NCBI RefSeq assembly: GCF_014197755.1
Contig: NZ_JACIGE010000003.1
Span: 186,001 to 250,000 of the forward strand
Reading direction: 5' to 3'
Length of the DNA stretch: 64,000 bases
Source of the DNA: Rhodocyclus tenuis
GTDB taxonomy: Bacteria; Pseudomonadota; Gammaproteobacteria; Burkholderiales; Rhodocyclaceae
The notes under the pieces were generated by a model. The model saw nothing but the letters and a program-made list of their open reading frames with translations, was not told where the DNA came from and did no database searches. The position numbers and the translations under genes were made by a program. The first letter of the stretch is position 1. The number at the start of each line of letters is the position of its first letter. Positions 36,275 through 47,081 of this stretch are shown here, piece after piece.

Positions 36275-37546
36275 ATGGAACTGAGCCAGGTCACTCGCCG
36301 CTCGGTGCTTGTTTCAAGCGCCGTCGTCGCTGCTGTCGGCCTGAGTATTTTCTACGGCCATCACTGGTTCCACGACGTTCTGCTGCCACAACTTGGTCTC
36401 AGCAATGCGGCCGGCGCGGCCATCGGCGCCATGCTCGCCGTCGTCGTTGCCCTGCTCGTGCAGCGCATCGTCTCCTACGCGCTGTTCCACGACATCGTTT
36501 TCGGCATGGCAACCAGCGACAAGGAGACGCTCACCAAGGTCTACGCCATCGAAGCGGTCGGCGACGAGGTAGCACGCGAACTGGAAAGCGTGCGTGCCTT
36601 CAACAGCGTGTTGCGCGAGCAACTGCGCCACATCGTCAGGGAAACCGAGCAGGCGGCCTACCAGATCGCCGAACGTCTGCAATCGATCGATGGCGTCGTC
36701 AGCACACTCGATGGCTTCGTCAGCAACACCACGCAGGAATCGTCAGCGATCGCCAAAGGCTCGGAAGAGCGCATCGCCAAAAACCGGCAGCTGGTCGAGA
36801 AGATGGATATCTTCATCCACAGCTACAGCTCGGAGGCGAAGAGGGACCAAGAGCGCATCTCGCTGGTCGTCGGCGAAGCGCAGGCGCTGGGCACGCTCGT
36901 CGAATTGATCCGCCATATCTCCGGACAAACCAACTTGCTCGCACTCAATGCCGCCATCGAGGCCGCGCGCGCCGGCGAAGCAGGACGCGGCTTCGCCGTC
37001 GTTGCCGACGAGGTGCGCAAGCTGTCTTCGGAAACGGATACTGCGGTGAGCAAGATCCGCGAAGGCATCAACGCCGTCGCCGATTCGATCAAGGCGCAGT
37101 TCGAGGAAAAGCTTTCAAACAGCAATGTCAGCGAACAGGAATCCGCCCTTGGCGAGTTTGCCGAGCAGTTGAGCAATCTCGGCGGTGGTTACCTGGAACT
37201 GCTTGAGCACGACAGCAAGGTGCTGAAGACCGTACAGGAATCAAGCAGCGAACTGGCCAGCATGTTCATGGAAGCACTGGCCAGCGTTCAGTTTCAGGAC
37301 ATTACCCGGCAGCAGATCGAGCAGGTACTGAAAGCGCTCGACTGCCTCGACGAACATGCCGATTCGCTCGCCCGGCGCCTGCAGGGCTCGGAACAGGATA
37401 ATGTGCCGCTGACGCCCCTGCGCCAGCGACTCGATGAAATCTATGCAGGCTACGTGATGGAGTCGCAACGACATCGGCACGACGGGGCACTGAACCAGGC
37501 CCCGCGCACCCCGGCCGAGAAAAGCAGCAAGATCGAACTGTTCTAG
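36275..37546 (+). CDS. Methyl-accepting chemotaxis-type protein with C-terminal CheZ-like motif
   Basis: 423 aa. Two N-terminal spans ([19 protein letters not shown] and [21 protein letters not shown]) enclose only a tiny periplasmic loop, so no external ligand domain. The signalling hairpin tip is [40 protein letters not shown]. Behind it, residues 338-347 read [11 protein letters not shown]..., with Asp342 and Gln346 spaced as the catalytic Asp and Gln of CheZ (FQDLTGQ). The C-terminus is SSKIELF. It may combine sensing or scaffolding with CheY-P dephosphorylation. Four nt behind cheY. Confidence 0.88.
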   Translation: MELSQVTRRSVLVSSAVVAAVGLSIFYGHHWFHDVLLPQLGLSNAAGAAIGAMLAVVVALLVQRIVSYALFHDIVFGMATSDKETLTKVYAIEAVGDEVARELESVRAFNSVLREQLRHIVRETEQAAYQIAERLQSIDGVVSTLDGFVSNTTQESSAIAKGSEERIAKNRQLVEKMDIFIHSYSSEAKRDQERISLVVGEAQALGTLVELIRHISGQTNLLALNAAIEAARAGEAGRGFAVVADEVRKLSSETDTAVSKIREGINAVADSIKAQFEEKLSNSNVSEQESALGEFAEQLSNLGGGYLELLEHDSKVLKTVQESSSELASMFMEALASVQFQDITRQQIEQVLKALDCLDEHADSLARRLQGSEQDNVPLTPLRQRLDEIYAGYVMESQRHRHDGALNQAPRTPAEKSSKIELF

Positions 37547-37556
37547 GAGCCAGCAG

Positions 37557-37859
37557 ATGGCGACCAAGCGCGTCACCCTGCTCGAAGACCTGACCGTCTA
37601 TCAGGCCGCCACGCACAAGCAGCAATTGCTCGATGCCCTGGCAGCTGATGGCGCGGTCGAGATTGACCTGTCGCAAGTCGGCGAAATCGATACCGCCGGC
37701 TTGCAGTTGCTCATTCTCGGCAAGCGAGAAGCCTTGCGCCTCGGCTGCGACTTCCGCATCGTCGCGCACAGTCCCGAAGTCCGGCGCACGATTGACTTCT
37801 GCAACCTGACGGCGTTTTTCGGCGACCCGGTGGTAATTACCGCCTGCGAAGCCGTGTGA
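37557..37859 (+). CDS. STAS-domain protein (anti-anti-sigma-like) in the che operon
   Basis: 100 aa, a single STAS domain: VTLLEDLTVYQAATHKQQLLDAL, VEIDLSQVGEIDTAGLQLLILGKREA. The usual phospho-Ser position of SpoIIAA (DSSGL) is DTAGL here, so a Thr could be phosphorylated or the switch may be absent. Found between receptor and CheA as in some Rhodocyclales and Pseudomonas wsp-like clusters; exact role unknown. Confidence 0.85.
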   Translation: MATKRVTLLEDLTVYQAATHKQQLLDALAADGAVEIDLSQVGEIDTAGLQLLILGKREALRLGCDFRIVAHSPEVRRTIDFCNLTAFFGDPVVITACEAV

Positions 37860-37867
37860 GACAGGCA

Positions 37868-40072
37868 ATGGACGAACTGACCAGCGTTTTCATCCAGGAA
37901 AGCCGCGAGCAACTGGCCGAAATGGAAGCCGGCCTGCTCGTCCTTGAACAGGCACCCGACGATCCCGGCAACGCCGAACTGATCAACGGCATCTTCCGTG
38001 CCGCGCACACCGTCAAGGGCGCCTCCGGCGTCATTGAGTGTCATTTCATCGAGAGTTTCATGCACAAGGTCGAGAACGTCCTCGACCGCCTGCGCAATGC
38101 CGAGATCGGCGTCAGCGGCGAACTCGCCAGCCTGCTGCTCAAATGCGGCGACCATCTCAACACGCTGATCGGCGTGCTCGAAGCCGGCTTCGACTCGCCC
38201 GGCGAGGCAGACCGCGCCATCGGCGACGCCCTGCTCGCCGAACTGTCGGCGCGCTACATCGCGCCGGACACGAATGGCAGCAAGGTTCCGGTCGCACAGC
38301 AAGAGGAAGTCCTCGCTTCGGGCGGCGGCATCGTCGTCACCGACAGCTGGCACATCTCGGTGCGCTTCGGCCGCGACGTGCTGCGCGGCGGCATGGACCC
38401 ACTCTCCTTCCTGCGCTACCTCGCCTCGCTCGGTGAAATCCTCGCCATCGAGACGATCAGCGACGCGATGCCGTCGGCCGACACGATGGACCCCGAGTCG
38501 TGTTACCTCGGCTTCGAGATCCGCCTGCAGACGCGCTCGTCCAAGGCGGATATCGAACGCGTCTTCGACTTCGTGCGCGAAGACTGTGAGCTGCGCATCC
38601 TGCCGCCGAACAGCAAGCTCGCCGACTACCTGAAGCTGATCGAGGAACTGCCTGAAGACGACATGCGTCTTGGCGAAATTCTCGTCCGCTGCGGCGCGCT
38701 GACGCAGGCCGAACTCGACGCCGGCCTCTGCGAACAAAAAGGCTTCGTTCCGGCGGCACCAGCCGAACACGGCGAGATCGCGCAGAGCGCGCAACAGATC
38801 GGCGAAATCCTCGTCGACAACAAGGTGGTGCACCGCGAAGTCGTCGACGCTGCCGTCGGCAAGCAGACGCGCGTCAGCGAAAAGAAGGCGGTCGAAGCGC
38901 GCCTGATCCGCGTGCAGGCCGACAAGCTCGACCAGCTGATCGATCTGGTCGGCGAGATGGTCATCGCCGGCGCCTCGGCAAACCTGCTCGCCCGGCGTAG
39001 CGGTCGCAGCGAACTGGTCGAGTCGACCTCGGTGCTGTCGCGCCTCGTCGAGAGCATCCGCGACGCAGCGCTGCAACTGCGCATGGTGCAGATCGGCGAA
39101 ACCTTTTCCCGCTTCAACCGCGTTGTGCGCGACGTCTCGAAGGAAATCGGCAAGGAAATCGACCTCGTGATCGAGGGCGCCGAAACCGAGCTCGACAAAT
39201 CGGTGGTCGAAAAAATCGGCGACCCGCTGATGCATCTGGTGCGTAACGCGATCGACCATGGCATTGAGCCGACCGCCACGCGTCTACAAAACGGCAAGGA
39301 TTGCCGTGGACGCATCGGACTTAACGCCTACCATGACTCGGGCAGCGTCGTCATTGAAGTCAGCGACGACGGCGGCGGCCTGCCCAAGGAAAAAATCCGC
39401 CGCAAGGCACTCGAGCGCGGCCTGATCCAGCCCGAGCAGGTACTCGGCGACCAGGACATCATCAACCTGATCTTCGAGCCGGGCTTTTCGACCGCCGAGC
39501 AGGTCACCAACATTTCCGGCCGCGGCGTCGGCATGGATGTCGTCCGGCGCAACATCCAGAGCCTGCGCGGCTCGATCGACGTCAAATCGGAAGAAGGCAG
39601 CGGCACCTCGTTCATCATCCGCCTGCCGCTGACGCTGGCGATCATTGACGGATTCCTGGTCGGCATCGGTCACGCCGCCTACGTCATTCCGCTCGACATG
39701 GTGGTCGAATGCATCGAACTCGACCGCAGGGGTATCGATCGCAACTTCCTCAATCTGCGCGGCGAGGTACTGCCCTTCATCCGCCTGCGCGAGCTGTTCG
39801 CACTGGCCGACGCGGCACCGCCGCGCGAAAACGTCGTTGTCGTGCAGTACGCCGGGCAAAAGGCGGGCATTGTCGTCGACCAGTTGATGGGCGAGTTCCA
39901 GACGGTGATCAAGCCGCTGTCGAGCATTTTCAGCCGCCTGCACGGCATTGGCGGATCGACTATTCTCGGCACCGGCGAAGTGGCACTGATACTTGATGTG
40001 CAGGCACTGGTTCAACGCGCGATTCGCATCGAGGAAAAAGCCCTGGCAAGTCCACCTGCCAGCAGCAACTAA
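37868..40072 (+). CDS. cheA: Chemotaxis histidine kinase CheA with inserted LGEIL-repeat region
   Basis: 734 aa. HPt domain 1-105 with phosphorylated His47 in [11 protein letters not shown]. Residues about 140-250 have an unusual linker domain ([39 protein letters not shown]) replacing a normal P2. Two 43-residue-spaced repeats, [20 protein letters not shown] (268) and [20 protein letters not shown] (311), look like type II secretion ATPase N-terminal repeats. P3 dimerisation starts at about 346 ([19 protein letters not shown]), the ATPase has [19 protein letters not shown] and GRGVGMDVV, and a CheW-like domain ends the protein. Confidence 0.95.
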   Translation: MDELTSVFIQESREQLAEMEAGLLVLEQAPDDPGNAELINGIFRAAHTVKGASGVIECHFIESFMHKVENVLDRLRNAEIGVSGELASLLLKCGDHLNTLIGVLEAGFDSPGEADRAIGDALLAELSARYIAPDTNGSKVPVAQQEEVLASGGGIVVTDSWHISVRFGRDVLRGGMDPLSFLRYLASLGEILAIETISDAMPSADTMDPESCYLGFEIRLQTRSSKADIERVFDFVREDCELRILPPNSKLADYLKLIEELPEDDMRLGEILVRCGALTQAELDAGLCEQKGFVPAAPAEHGEIAQSAQQIGEILVDNKVVHREVVDAAVGKQTRVSEKKAVEARLIRVQADKLDQLIDLVGEMVIAGASANLLARRSGRSELVESTSVLSRLVESIRDAALQLRMVQIGETFSRFNRVVRDVSKEIGKEIDLVIEGAETELDKSVVEKIGDPLMHLVRNAIDHGIEPTATRLQNGKDCRGRIGLNAYHDSGSVVIEVSDDGGGLPKEKIRRKALERGLIQPEQVLGDQDIINLIFEPGFSTAEQVTNISGRGVGMDVVRRNIQSLRGSIDVKSEEGSGTSFIIRLPLTLAIIDGFLVGIGHAAYVIPLDMVVECIELDRRGIDRNFLNLRGEVLPFIRLRELFALADAAPPRENVVVVQYAGQKAGIVVDQLMGEFQTVIKPLSSIFSRLHGIGGSTILGTGEVALILDVQALVQRAIRIEEKALASPPASSN

Positions 40073-40131
40073 GGCAGCAGATCCAAGCTCCCGAGGAGCT
40101 TCTCAACCCTTGTCGTTCAAGGAGAGTAGTC

Positions 40132-42315
40132 ATGTTAAGCAATATCAAGATCGGCCCGCGACTGGCGTTTGCCTTCATCGCCATCCTGGCGCTGTTGATC
40201 GCTATCGCCGGCGTCGCCTACACGCGACTCAGCGCCCTGAGCGACGACATTGACTTGATGGTCAATGAGCGTTTTCCGAAGACCGTCGTTGCGCATGACG
40301 TCATCGACAACCTCAACGTCGTCGCGCGCGCGATGCGCAACACGGCCCTGCTGAAAGATCCGGCGGCGATCGCCCAGGAGAAGGAGCGGATCGCCGAAGC
40401 GCGCAAGGCAAACAACGACAACTACGCGAACCTTGAGCAATCGATCAAGGATGCGCGCGGCCGCGAGTACCTGAGCCGTCTGGCAGAAGTGCGGAAAAAC
40501 TATGCGACGCTTCAGGCCAAGACGAGCGAACTGCTCGATGCGGGCAAGCACGAAGAGGCCGTGCAGTTGCTGATGGGCGATCTGCGTACCGCGCAGAACG
40601 CCTACATGAAGGAACTGCAGGGCTTCATCGGCTACGAAACCGGCTTGATGAGCTCGAGCGGCGCCGAATCGATCGAAACGGCGGCCACCGCGCGCAAGGT
40701 GATGCTGGCTTCAACCGGTGCCGCAATCGCTCTCACCATCCTGCTTGCCTTCCTGATCACCCGCAGCATCACGCGGCCGGTGAACGAGGCGGTCGCCGCA
40801 GCGAAAAAGATGGCCGTCGGCGATTTCAACTTCGAACTGAAGAACGAGTCGCACGACGAAGTCGGCGAAGTCTCGCGCGCCATTGCCGCTGTCCGTACCG
40901 CCGTTGCCGCGATGACTGCCGACGCCAACGCGCTGGCCAAAGCGGCCATCGAAGGCCGGCTGTCAACGCGCGCCGACGCCAGCGCGCATGAAGGCGACTT
41001 CCGCAAGATCGTCGAAGGCGTCAACCAAACACTTGACTCGGTCATCGGACCGCTCAATGTCGCCGCCAACTACGTCGACCGCATTGCCAAGGGCGATATT
41101 CCGCCGAGAATCACCGACTCGTACAACGGCGATTTCAACACCATCAAGAACAATCTCAACACCGCCATCGATGCAATCAACGCACTCGTTGCCGACGCCA
41201 ATACGCTGGTCAAGGCGGCGATCGAAGGTCGCCTGGCGACCCGCGCCGAGGCAACGAAACATCAGGGCGATTTCCGCAAGATCGTAGAAGGCGTCAATCA
41301 GACGCTCGATGCCGTGATCGGGCCGATCAACGACGTGCAGCGCGTCATGGCGGCGATGGAACAGGGCGACATGACGCAGACGATCGCCAAGAATTACGAG
41401 GGTGATTTCCAGACACTGAAGGACGCGATCAACAACACCATTGCCCGTCTGTCGGAAACGATCGCGCAGATCATCACCGGTGCCGACGCGCTCTCCAATG
41501 CTTCGGGGCAGGTGTCGGCGACCGCGCAGTCGCTGTCGCAGTCGTCCTCCGAACAGGCGGCGAGCGTCGAGGAAACGACCTCGTCGCTCGAACAGATGAC
41601 CGCGTCGGTGGCGCAGAACACCGAAAACGCCAAGGTCACCGACAACATGGCGGCGAAGGCGGCCAAGGAAGCCGGCGAAGGCGGCGCAGCGGTCGGGCAG
41701 ACGGTTGAGGCGATGAAGTCGATTGCCGACAAGATCGGCATCATTGACGACATCGCCTACCAGACCAACCTGCTGGCGCTCAACGCCGCCATCGAAGCGG
41801 CGCGCGCCGGCGAACACGGCAAGGGCTTTGCCGTCGTCGCTGCCGAAGTGCGCAAGCTCGCCGAACGCAGCCAGGTGGCGGCGCAGGAAATCGGCCAGTT
41901 GGCCGGCTCCAGCGTCAAGCTCGCCGAACGCGCCGGCAGCCTACTCACCGAAATCGTCCCGGCGATCCAGAAGACCTCCGATCTGGTGCAGGAAATCGCT
42001 TCCGCCTCGCAGGAACAATCGTCGGGCGTTGCCCAGATCAACAGCGCTATGGGTCAGCTGAACAAGGCAACGCAACAGAACGCTTCGGCTTCCGAGGAGC
42101 TTGCGGCAACGGCCGAGGAACTCGGTGGCCAGGCCAGCCAGTTGCAGGAGCTGATGGGCTTCTTCACCGTCGCGCAAGGGCGCGGCAACAGCCGTCAGGC
42201 CATGCTCAGCAACACGGCCTCGCCTGCCGCGCGGCACCACGCACCGGCGCGAACACCGGCAGCAGGACGGGTCGCCGGAACGGCCTTCGATGAGTCGGAT
42301 TTCGAGAAATTCTGA
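40132..42315 (+). CDS. Methyl-accepting chemotaxis protein with poly-HAMP array
   Basis: 727 aa. Span 1 ([20 protein letters not shown]), a four-helix-bundle periplasmic sensor (about 35-190), span 2 ([20 protein letters not shown]), a canonical HAMP, then a chain of further HAMP-like units. Residues 264-354 and 355-445 are near-identical 91-residue repeats sharing [15 protein letters not shown]. The signalling domain has [46 protein letters not shown]. The C-terminal pentapeptide DFEKF is a likely CheR/CheB docking tail. AAGGAGAG ribosome site before ATG. Confidence 0.95.
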   Translation: MLSNIKIGPRLAFAFIAILALLIAIAGVAYTRLSALSDDIDLMVNERFPKTVVAHDVIDNLNVVARAMRNTALLKDPAAIAQEKERIAEARKANNDNYANLEQSIKDARGREYLSRLAEVRKNYATLQAKTSELLDAGKHEEAVQLLMGDLRTAQNAYMKELQGFIGYETGLMSSSGAESIETAATARKVMLASTGAAIALTILLAFLITRSITRPVNEAVAAAKKMAVGDFNFELKNESHDEVGEVSRAIAAVRTAVAAMTADANALAKAAIEGRLSTRADASAHEGDFRKIVEGVNQTLDSVIGPLNVAANYVDRIAKGDIPPRITDSYNGDFNTIKNNLNTAIDAINALVADANTLVKAAIEGRLATRAEATKHQGDFRKIVEGVNQTLDAVIGPINDVQRVMAAMEQGDMTQTIAKNYEGDFQTLKDAINNTIARLSETIAQIITGADALSNASGQVSATAQSLSQSSSEQAASVEETTSSLEQMTASVAQNTENAKVTDNMAAKAAKEAGEGGAAVGQTVEAMKSIADKIGIIDDIAYQTNLLALNAAIEAARAGEHGKGFAVVAAEVRKLAERSQVAAQEIGQLAGSSVKLAERAGSLLTEIVPAIQKTSDLVQEIASASQEQSSGVAQINSAMGQLNKATQQNASASEELAATAEELGGQASQLQELMGFFTVAQGRGNSRQAMLSNTASPAARHHAPARTPAAGRVAGTAFDESDFEKF

Positions 42316-42333
42316 GACCGCGGGAGGAAGACC

Positions 42334-42894
42334 ATGGGACAACTGGTCCAGCGTCAGGGCAGCAACTGGGACGCAGCCCTGGCCGCCGCTGCGGTCGCCG
42401 CCGCGCCGCAGCAGTACCTGACTTTCACGCTCGGCGGCGAGATGTTTGCCGTCGCCATTCTCAACGTCAAGGAGATCATCGAGTTCGGCAGCCTCACCGA
42501 AATACCGATGACGCCGCCCTTCATCCGCGGCGTCATCAACCTGCGCGGTGCAGTGGTGCCGGTGATCGACCTCGCCTGCCGCTTCGGCGGACGGGCGGCC
42601 GAAGTCGCCCGGCGCACCTGCATCGTCATCGTCGAACTTGAAGAAGACGAGCAGAAGCACGATATCGGCGTCATGGTCGATGCCGTCTCGGAAGTGCTGG
42701 AAATCGCTCGCGCCGACATCGAGCCGCCGCCGACCTTCGGCGCGCGCATCCGCGCCGATTTCATCAGCGGCATGGGCAAGATCAATGGCAAGTTCGTCAT
42801 CATCCTCAACGTCGCCAAGGCCCTCTCGGCCTCCGAAATCGCGCTGCTGACGACGATGGGCGATCCCGACGCGCCGAACGAAGGGGAGCCGTGA
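42334..42894 (+). CDS. cheW: CheW coupling protein
   Basis: 186 aa. A 26-residue Ala-rich N-terminal extension precedes a CheW fold: QQYLTFTLGGEMFAVAILNVKEIIEF, IPMTPPFIRGVINLRGAVVPVIDLACRFG, GVMVDAVSEVLEI and FISGMGKINGKFVIILN. It bridges receptors and CheA. 18 nt behind the receptor gene. Confidence 0.96.
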   Translation: MGQLVQRQGSNWDAALAAAAVAAAPQQYLTFTLGGEMFAVAILNVKEIIEFGSLTEIPMTPPFIRGVINLRGAVVPVIDLACRFGGRAAEVARRTCIVIVELEEDEQKHDIGVMVDAVSEVLEIARADIEPPPTFGARIRADFISGMGKINGKFVIILNVAKALSASEIALLTTMGDPDAPNEGEP

Positions 42895-42937
42895 GCAAGG
42901 ATGCGGTTCTTCGCCACGAGCAGCCGGCGACCGGCGC

Positions 42938-43528
42938 ATGACCGACTACGCCAGGCTCCCCGCACGCGAGATCGAGCGTCTGGCGCGCAACATTCACGTC
43001 GGCGACTGGGCCGTCGAGAACGAGCGACCGATCGCCACCTTGCTCGGCTCGTGTGTTGCCGTCTGCCTTTACGATCAGGGCGGTTCGCTGGGCGGGCTGA
43101 ATCACTTCCTGCTGCCGACACGCAAGCGCGATCCGCTGACCGATGACGACGCATTGCTTGCCGGTGATGCCTGCATGACCGCCTTGCTCAATGGCATGCT
43201 CGCTCGTGGCGCGGTGCGCCATCGTCTGAAAGCCAAGGCTTTCGGCGGCGGCGCCGTGATCGAGGCGAGCAGCCCGGCGATGGCTGTCGGCGAGCGCAAT
43301 GCCGAGTTCGCGCGCGAGTGGCTGGAGCGGGAGCGGATTCCGCTGGTCGCCTCCGACCTGCAGGGGCCATGGGCGCGCAAGGTCCTGTTCGTGCCGCAGA
43401 CCGGTGACGCCTTCTGCCGGCGTATCGCGTCGACGATGCTCAGCGCGCAAAGCGTCCAGCGCGAAGAACTGGCCTGGGCTGAGGCTCAGCTGCGGCCCAC
43501 AACGAAACCAAACGTCGAGTTGTTCTGA
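42938..43528 (+). CDS. cheD: Chemoreceptor glutamine deamidase CheD
   Basis: 196 aa. Catalytic Cys39 in ATLLGSCVAVCLYD, His56 in GGLNHFLLP, then KAKAFGGGAVIE and NAEFAREWLERERIPLVASDLQGPWARKVLF, all CheD family marks. The C-terminal TKPNVELF resembles the KIELF end of the first receptor. The stop overlaps the cheR start. Confidence 0.95.
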   Translation: MTDYARLPAREIERLARNIHVGDWAVENERPIATLLGSCVAVCLYDQGGSLGGLNHFLLPTRKRDPLTDDDALLAGDACMTALLNGMLARGAVRHRLKAKAFGGGAVIEASSPAMAVGERNAEFAREWLERERIPLVASDLQGPWARKVLFVPQTGDAFCRRIASTMLSAQSVQREELAWAEAQLRPTTKPNVELF

Positions 43529-44334
43529 TGGAAGCGGCAATCACCGACCAGGAATTCACGCTGTTCCAGCGACTCATCTACAAGATCGCCGGCATCAGCA
43601 TGGCCGACTCGAAGAAGTCGCTGGTCGTCGGCCGCCTGCAAAGGCGTTTGCGCGAGTACGGGCACCAGAGTTTCACCCAGTATTACCGGATGCTCGCCAG
43701 CGGCGAAAACCCGCTCGAACTGCAGACGATGGTTGATCTGCTCACTACCAACGAGACCTACTTCTTCCGCGAACCAAAGCACTTCGATTTTCTCTGCGCG
43801 CGGGTTCTTCCCGAATACCGCTCAGCCTCGCCATTTCGCGTCTGGAGTGCGGCCAGTTCAACCGGCGAGGAAGCGTATACGCTGGCGATGCTGCTCGCCG
43901 AGCATCGCGCCAGCCAGCCCTGGGAGGTCTTTGCCTCAGACATCAGCACGAAAGTACTGGCATCGGCGCAGAAGGGGCATTATCCGCTCGACCGCAACGA
44001 GGGGATTCCGCCGGCCTTGCTGCGCAAGTACTGCCTCAAGGGCGTGCGCGCGCAAGCCGGCAGCTTTCTCATTGCACCCGAACTGCGCCGCCGCGTCAGT
44101 TTTCGCCAGATCAACCTGACGCAGCCGATCGACCCCGAGATCGGCATGTTCAACGTAATCTTCCTGCGCAATGTGATGATTTACTTCGACGTCGAGACCA
44201 AGCGGCAGGTCGTCGGCAACCTGCTGCCACGCCTGGTCAGCGGTGGTTACTTCATCATCGGTCACTCGGAGACGCTGAACAACGTCAATAGCCAACTTGT
44301 CACAGTGCAGCCGACGGTCTACCGCAAACCGTAA
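43528..44334 (+). CDS. cheR: Chemotaxis protein methyltransferase CheR
   Basis: 268 aa. N-terminal helical domain ([20 protein letters not shown] and [20 protein letters not shown]) and SAM-binding domain with [52 protein letters not shown] and [13 protein letters not shown]. Methylates receptor glutamates with SAM. Its ATG overlaps the cheD stop. Confidence 0.96.
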   Translation: MEAAITDQEFTLFQRLIYKIAGISMADSKKSLVVGRLQRRLREYGHQSFTQYYRMLASGENPLELQTMVDLLTTNETYFFREPKHFDFLCARVLPEYRSASPFRVWSAASSTGEEAYTLAMLLAEHRASQPWEVFASDISTKVLASAQKGHYPLDRNEGIPPALLRKYCLKGVRAQAGSFLIAPELRRRVSFRQINLTQPIDPEIGMFNVIFLRNVMIYFDVETKRQVVGNLLPRLVSGGYFIIGHSETLNNVNSQLVTVQPTVYRKP

Positions 44335-44384
44335 GACCTGGCGCTTGCAGAATGCGCCTACTCCGCAAAACAAGAACGGAAAAG

Positions 44385-45509
44385 ATGAGCACAGACAAAA
44401 TCAAGGTAATGATCGTAGACGACTCGGCGCTGGTACGTCAGGTCGTATCGCAGGCACTGGCGCGTGAGCCCGGTATCGAAGTCATCGCCACCGCTTCGGA
44501 CCCGCTGTTCGCACTCGAGAAGATGAAGGCGCAGTGGCCCGACGTGCTTGTGATCGACATCGAAATGCCGCGCATGGACGGCATCTCGTTCCTGCGCAAG
44601 GTGATGTCGGAGCACCCGACGCCGGTCGTCGTCTGTTCTTCGCTGGCCGAGTCCGGCGCCCAGGCGACCTTCGACGCACTCGCTGCCGGCGCCGTGAGCA
44701 TCATCACCAAGCCGAAAGCCGGCCTGAAGAATTTCCTCGAAGACTCGGCCAACGACATCGTTAACGCCGTGCGCGCCGCGGCACGGGCCAACGTTCGTCT
44801 GCTCACCAAGCCACATGTATCGCCCTCGCCCGGTTCATACTCGTTGGCGGCGCCACCACCGCTGCCTCTACGCGCGAAAAACACGGCCGATGTCATTCTC
44901 CCCGCCGGATCGGCGGGCCCCTTGGTTCGCACTACCGAACAGGTGATCGCCATCGGCACCTCGACCGGCGGCACGCAGGCGCTTGAAGCCGTCCTTACCC
45001 GCCTGCCGGCGACCTGCCTGGGTATCGTCGTCGTCCAGCACATGCCGGAAAAGTTCACCGCGATGTTCGCCGAGCGGCTCAACAGCCTGTGCAAGATCGA
45101 AGTACGGGAAGCGAAGAACGGCGACCGCGTGACGCCCGGCCGCGCCTTGATCGCACCTGGCGGCAAGCACATGCTGCTCAAGCGTAGCGGCGCGCAGTAC
45201 ATCGTCGATGTCGTCGACGGGCCGCTGGTGAACCGGCACAAACCCTCGGTCGACGTGCTCTTCCGCTCGGTGGCGCGCTTCGCCGGCGGCAATGCGCTCG
45301 GCATCATCATGACCGGCATGGGCGACGACGGTGCGCGCGGCCTCAAGGAAATGCACGAGGCCGGCGCGCATACGGTGGCGCAGGACGAAGCTTCCTGCGT
45401 CGTCTTCGGCATGCCCAAGGAAGCGATCAAGCTCGGCGCCGCCGATCAGGTGGTCGCGCTCGACCGCATTCCCGAAGCGATCAGCATTTTCTGCCGCAGC
45501 GCCGGCTGA
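44385..45509 (+). CDS. cheB: Chemotaxis response regulator protein-glutamate methylesterase CheB
   Basis: 374 aa from ATG 44385. Receiver with [12 protein letters not shown] and Asp58 in [13 protein letters not shown], linker, then the esterase with catalytic Ser in [12 protein letters not shown], His in [11 protein letters not shown], Asp in [12 protein letters not shown] and substrate loop [14 protein letters not shown]. Removes receptor methyl groups and is activated by CheA. Last gene of the che operon. Confidence 0.96.
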   Translation: MSTDKIKVMIVDDSALVRQVVSQALAREPGIEVIATASDPLFALEKMKAQWPDVLVIDIEMPRMDGISFLRKVMSEHPTPVVVCSSLAESGAQATFDALAAGAVSIITKPKAGLKNFLEDSANDIVNAVRAAARANVRLLTKPHVSPSPGSYSLAAPPPLPLRAKNTADVILPAGSAGPLVRTTEQVIAIGTSTGGTQALEAVLTRLPATCLGIVVVQHMPEKFTAMFAERLNSLCKIEVREAKNGDRVTPGRALIAPGGKHMLLKRSGAQYIVDVVDGPLVNRHKPSVDVLFRSVARFAGGNALGIIMTGMGDDGARGLKEMHEAGAHTVAQDEASCVVFGMPKEAIKLGAADQVVALDRIPEAISIFCRSAG

Positions 45510-45575
45510 CTCGGCCAGCGCTGCGGCAAGCGACGCAATCCGCCTGCGCGACGCCGGCAAGGGGCGCCGCCCGGA

Positions 45576-46259
45576 TCAACGCAGCGTGATACTCAGTTCG
45601 CCGACGCCGGCCACCGCGCACTCGATCAGATCGCCGCGCACGACGGTCGATACGCCGGCCGGCGTGCCGGTAAAGATGAGATCGCCGGGAGCAAGCCTCA
45701 CCAGACGCGACAGATGGGAGATCACCTCGGCGACCGGCCAGGTCATCTGCACCAGATCGCCGCTCTGCCGGATCTGGCCATTGACCTGCAGGCCGATGGC
45801 GCCAGCGACGGGATGGCCGCTCAGCGCGACTGGCCGCAGGGCCGACACCGGCGCGCTGTGGTCGAAGCCCTTGCCCATGTCCCACGGATGATTTTTTTCC
45901 TTGGCGCGCGTCTGCAGGTCGCGACGCGTCAGATCGATACCGACCGCGTAGCCGAAGACACAATCGGCGGCATCGGCAGCCGCAATGTCGGCGCCACCGC
46001 GCTGCAGCGCGACGACCAGTTCGACCTCATGCTGCAGATTGGCCGTTGCCGGCGGATACGGCACCTCGCCACCACCGGGAACCAGCGCGTCGGCCGGCTT
46101 GCTGAAGAAAAACGGCGGCTCACGGCGGTCGGCGCCCATTTCCGCCGCATGCTCGGCGTAGTTGCGGCCGACACAATAGACGCGACGCACCGGGAACAGC
46201 GCGTCGCTGCCGACGACGGGAATGGCGACTTGCGGCGCCGGCGGAAACAGGTAAGTCAT
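45576..46259 (-). CDS. Fumarylacetoacetate hydrolase-family protein
   Basis: 227 aa from ATG 46259: VYCVGRNYAEHAAEM, FFFSKPADALVPGGGEVPYP, LQHEVELVVALQRGG with metal ligands, VGIDLTRRDLQTRAKEKNHPWDMGKGFDHSAPVS and LIFTGTPAGVS. The short form fits acylpyruvate hydrolase/oxaloacetate decarboxylase (FAHD1/YcgM-like) enzymes. Precise substrate not determinable. Confidence 0.92.
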   Translation of the reverse strand: MTYLFPPAPQVAIPVVGSDALFPVRRVYCVGRNYAEHAAEMGADRREPPFFFSKPADALVPGGGEVPYPPATANLQHEVELVVALQRGGADIAAADAADCVFGYAVGIDLTRRDLQTRAKEKNHPWDMGKGFDHSAPVSALRPVALSGHPVAGAIGLQVNGQIRQSGDLVQMTWPVAEVISHLSRLVRLAPGDLIFTGTPAGVSTVVRGDLIECAVAGVGELSITLR

Positions 46260-46273
46260 GCTTGCTCCAGAAT

Positions 46274-47050
46274 TCACACGGGGTTGTCGATATCGACGAA
46301 CTCGAAGGCGCAATCGCCGCCGAAACGGCCGGCGAGATGCGCGGTCAGCGCCGCAATGCCGCCGCGCTCGGTGGCGTGATGGCCGGCAGCCAGGTAGGCG
46401 ACACCCGATTCGCGCGCCAGATGCACGGTCTGCTCGGAAATCTCGCCCGACAGGAAAGCGTCGACGCCGAGCGCAATCGCCTGTTCGAAATAGCCCTGCG
46501 CGCCACCCGAGCACCAGCCGATGCGCGCCACCCGCCGCTCGCCGTTGCCGATGACCAGCGGCGCCCGGCCAAGACCGGCGGCCACGCTAGCGCTCAGTTC
46601 AGCGAGCGTCGTCGGCTGCGCCGTATGGCCGATCCAGGCGATGTCCTGCTCGCCGAAACGGCCGTCCGCGATCCAGCCGAAGCTTTGCGCCAGCTGCGCG
46701 TTGTTGCCGAACTCGGCATGGGCGTCGAGCGGCAGGTGATAGCCGAGCAGGTTGATGTCGTGCGCAAGCAGCGTCGCCAGTCGCGATCGCCGCAGGCCGG
46801 TAACGCGGCCATCCTCGCCGCGCCAGAACCAGCCGTGATGGACGAGTACCGCATCGGCGCCCCGTGCGACGGCAACATCGAGCAAGGCCTGGCAGGCGGT
46901 GACGCCGGTGACGACACGGCGCAAGCGGACGCGTCCTTCCACTTGCAGACCGTTTGGGCAATAATCGCGAAACTTCGAGCTTTCAAGCAGTTGATCCAGA
47001 TAACGCGTCAGCTCTTCGCGCAGCATTCCCGCGGAGTTTTCCTCTGGCAT
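46274..47050 (-). CDS. Nif3-like dinuclear metal-centre protein
   Basis: 258 aa, Nif3/YbgI/DUF34 family: FRDYCPNGLQVEGR, LVHHGWFWRG with metal-binding His pair, GYHLPLDAHAEFGNNAQLA, GWCSGGAQGYFEQAIALGVDAFLSGEISEQ and AGHHATERGG. Forms hexameric rings; proposed GTP cyclohydrolase-like or metal chaperone roles are unsettled. It may start at ATG 47050 or, 8 codons in, at 47026. Divergent from the DegS-like protease gene, 31 nt away. Confidence 0.93.
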   Translation of the reverse strand: MPEENSAGMLREELTRYLDQLLESSKFRDYCPNGLQVEGRVRLRRVVTGVTACQALLDVAVARGADAVLVHHGWFWRGEDGRVTGLRRSRLATLLAHDINLLGYHLPLDAHAEFGNNAQLAQSFGWIADGRFGEQDIAWIGHTAQPTTLAELSASVAAGLGRAPLVIGNGERRVARIGWCSGGAQGYFEQAIALGVDAFLSGEISEQTVHLARESGVAYLAAGHHATERGGIAALTAHLAGRFGGDCAFEFVDIDNPV

Positions 47051-47081
47051 ATCCCTTTCCCTTTTCTTCCGGTCCTACGCG

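Noticed and set aside
37601-39259. 552-aa open frame antisense to the STAS gene and cheA
   Set aside because: cheA is unmistakable on the plus strand; the antisense frame is a composition artefact.
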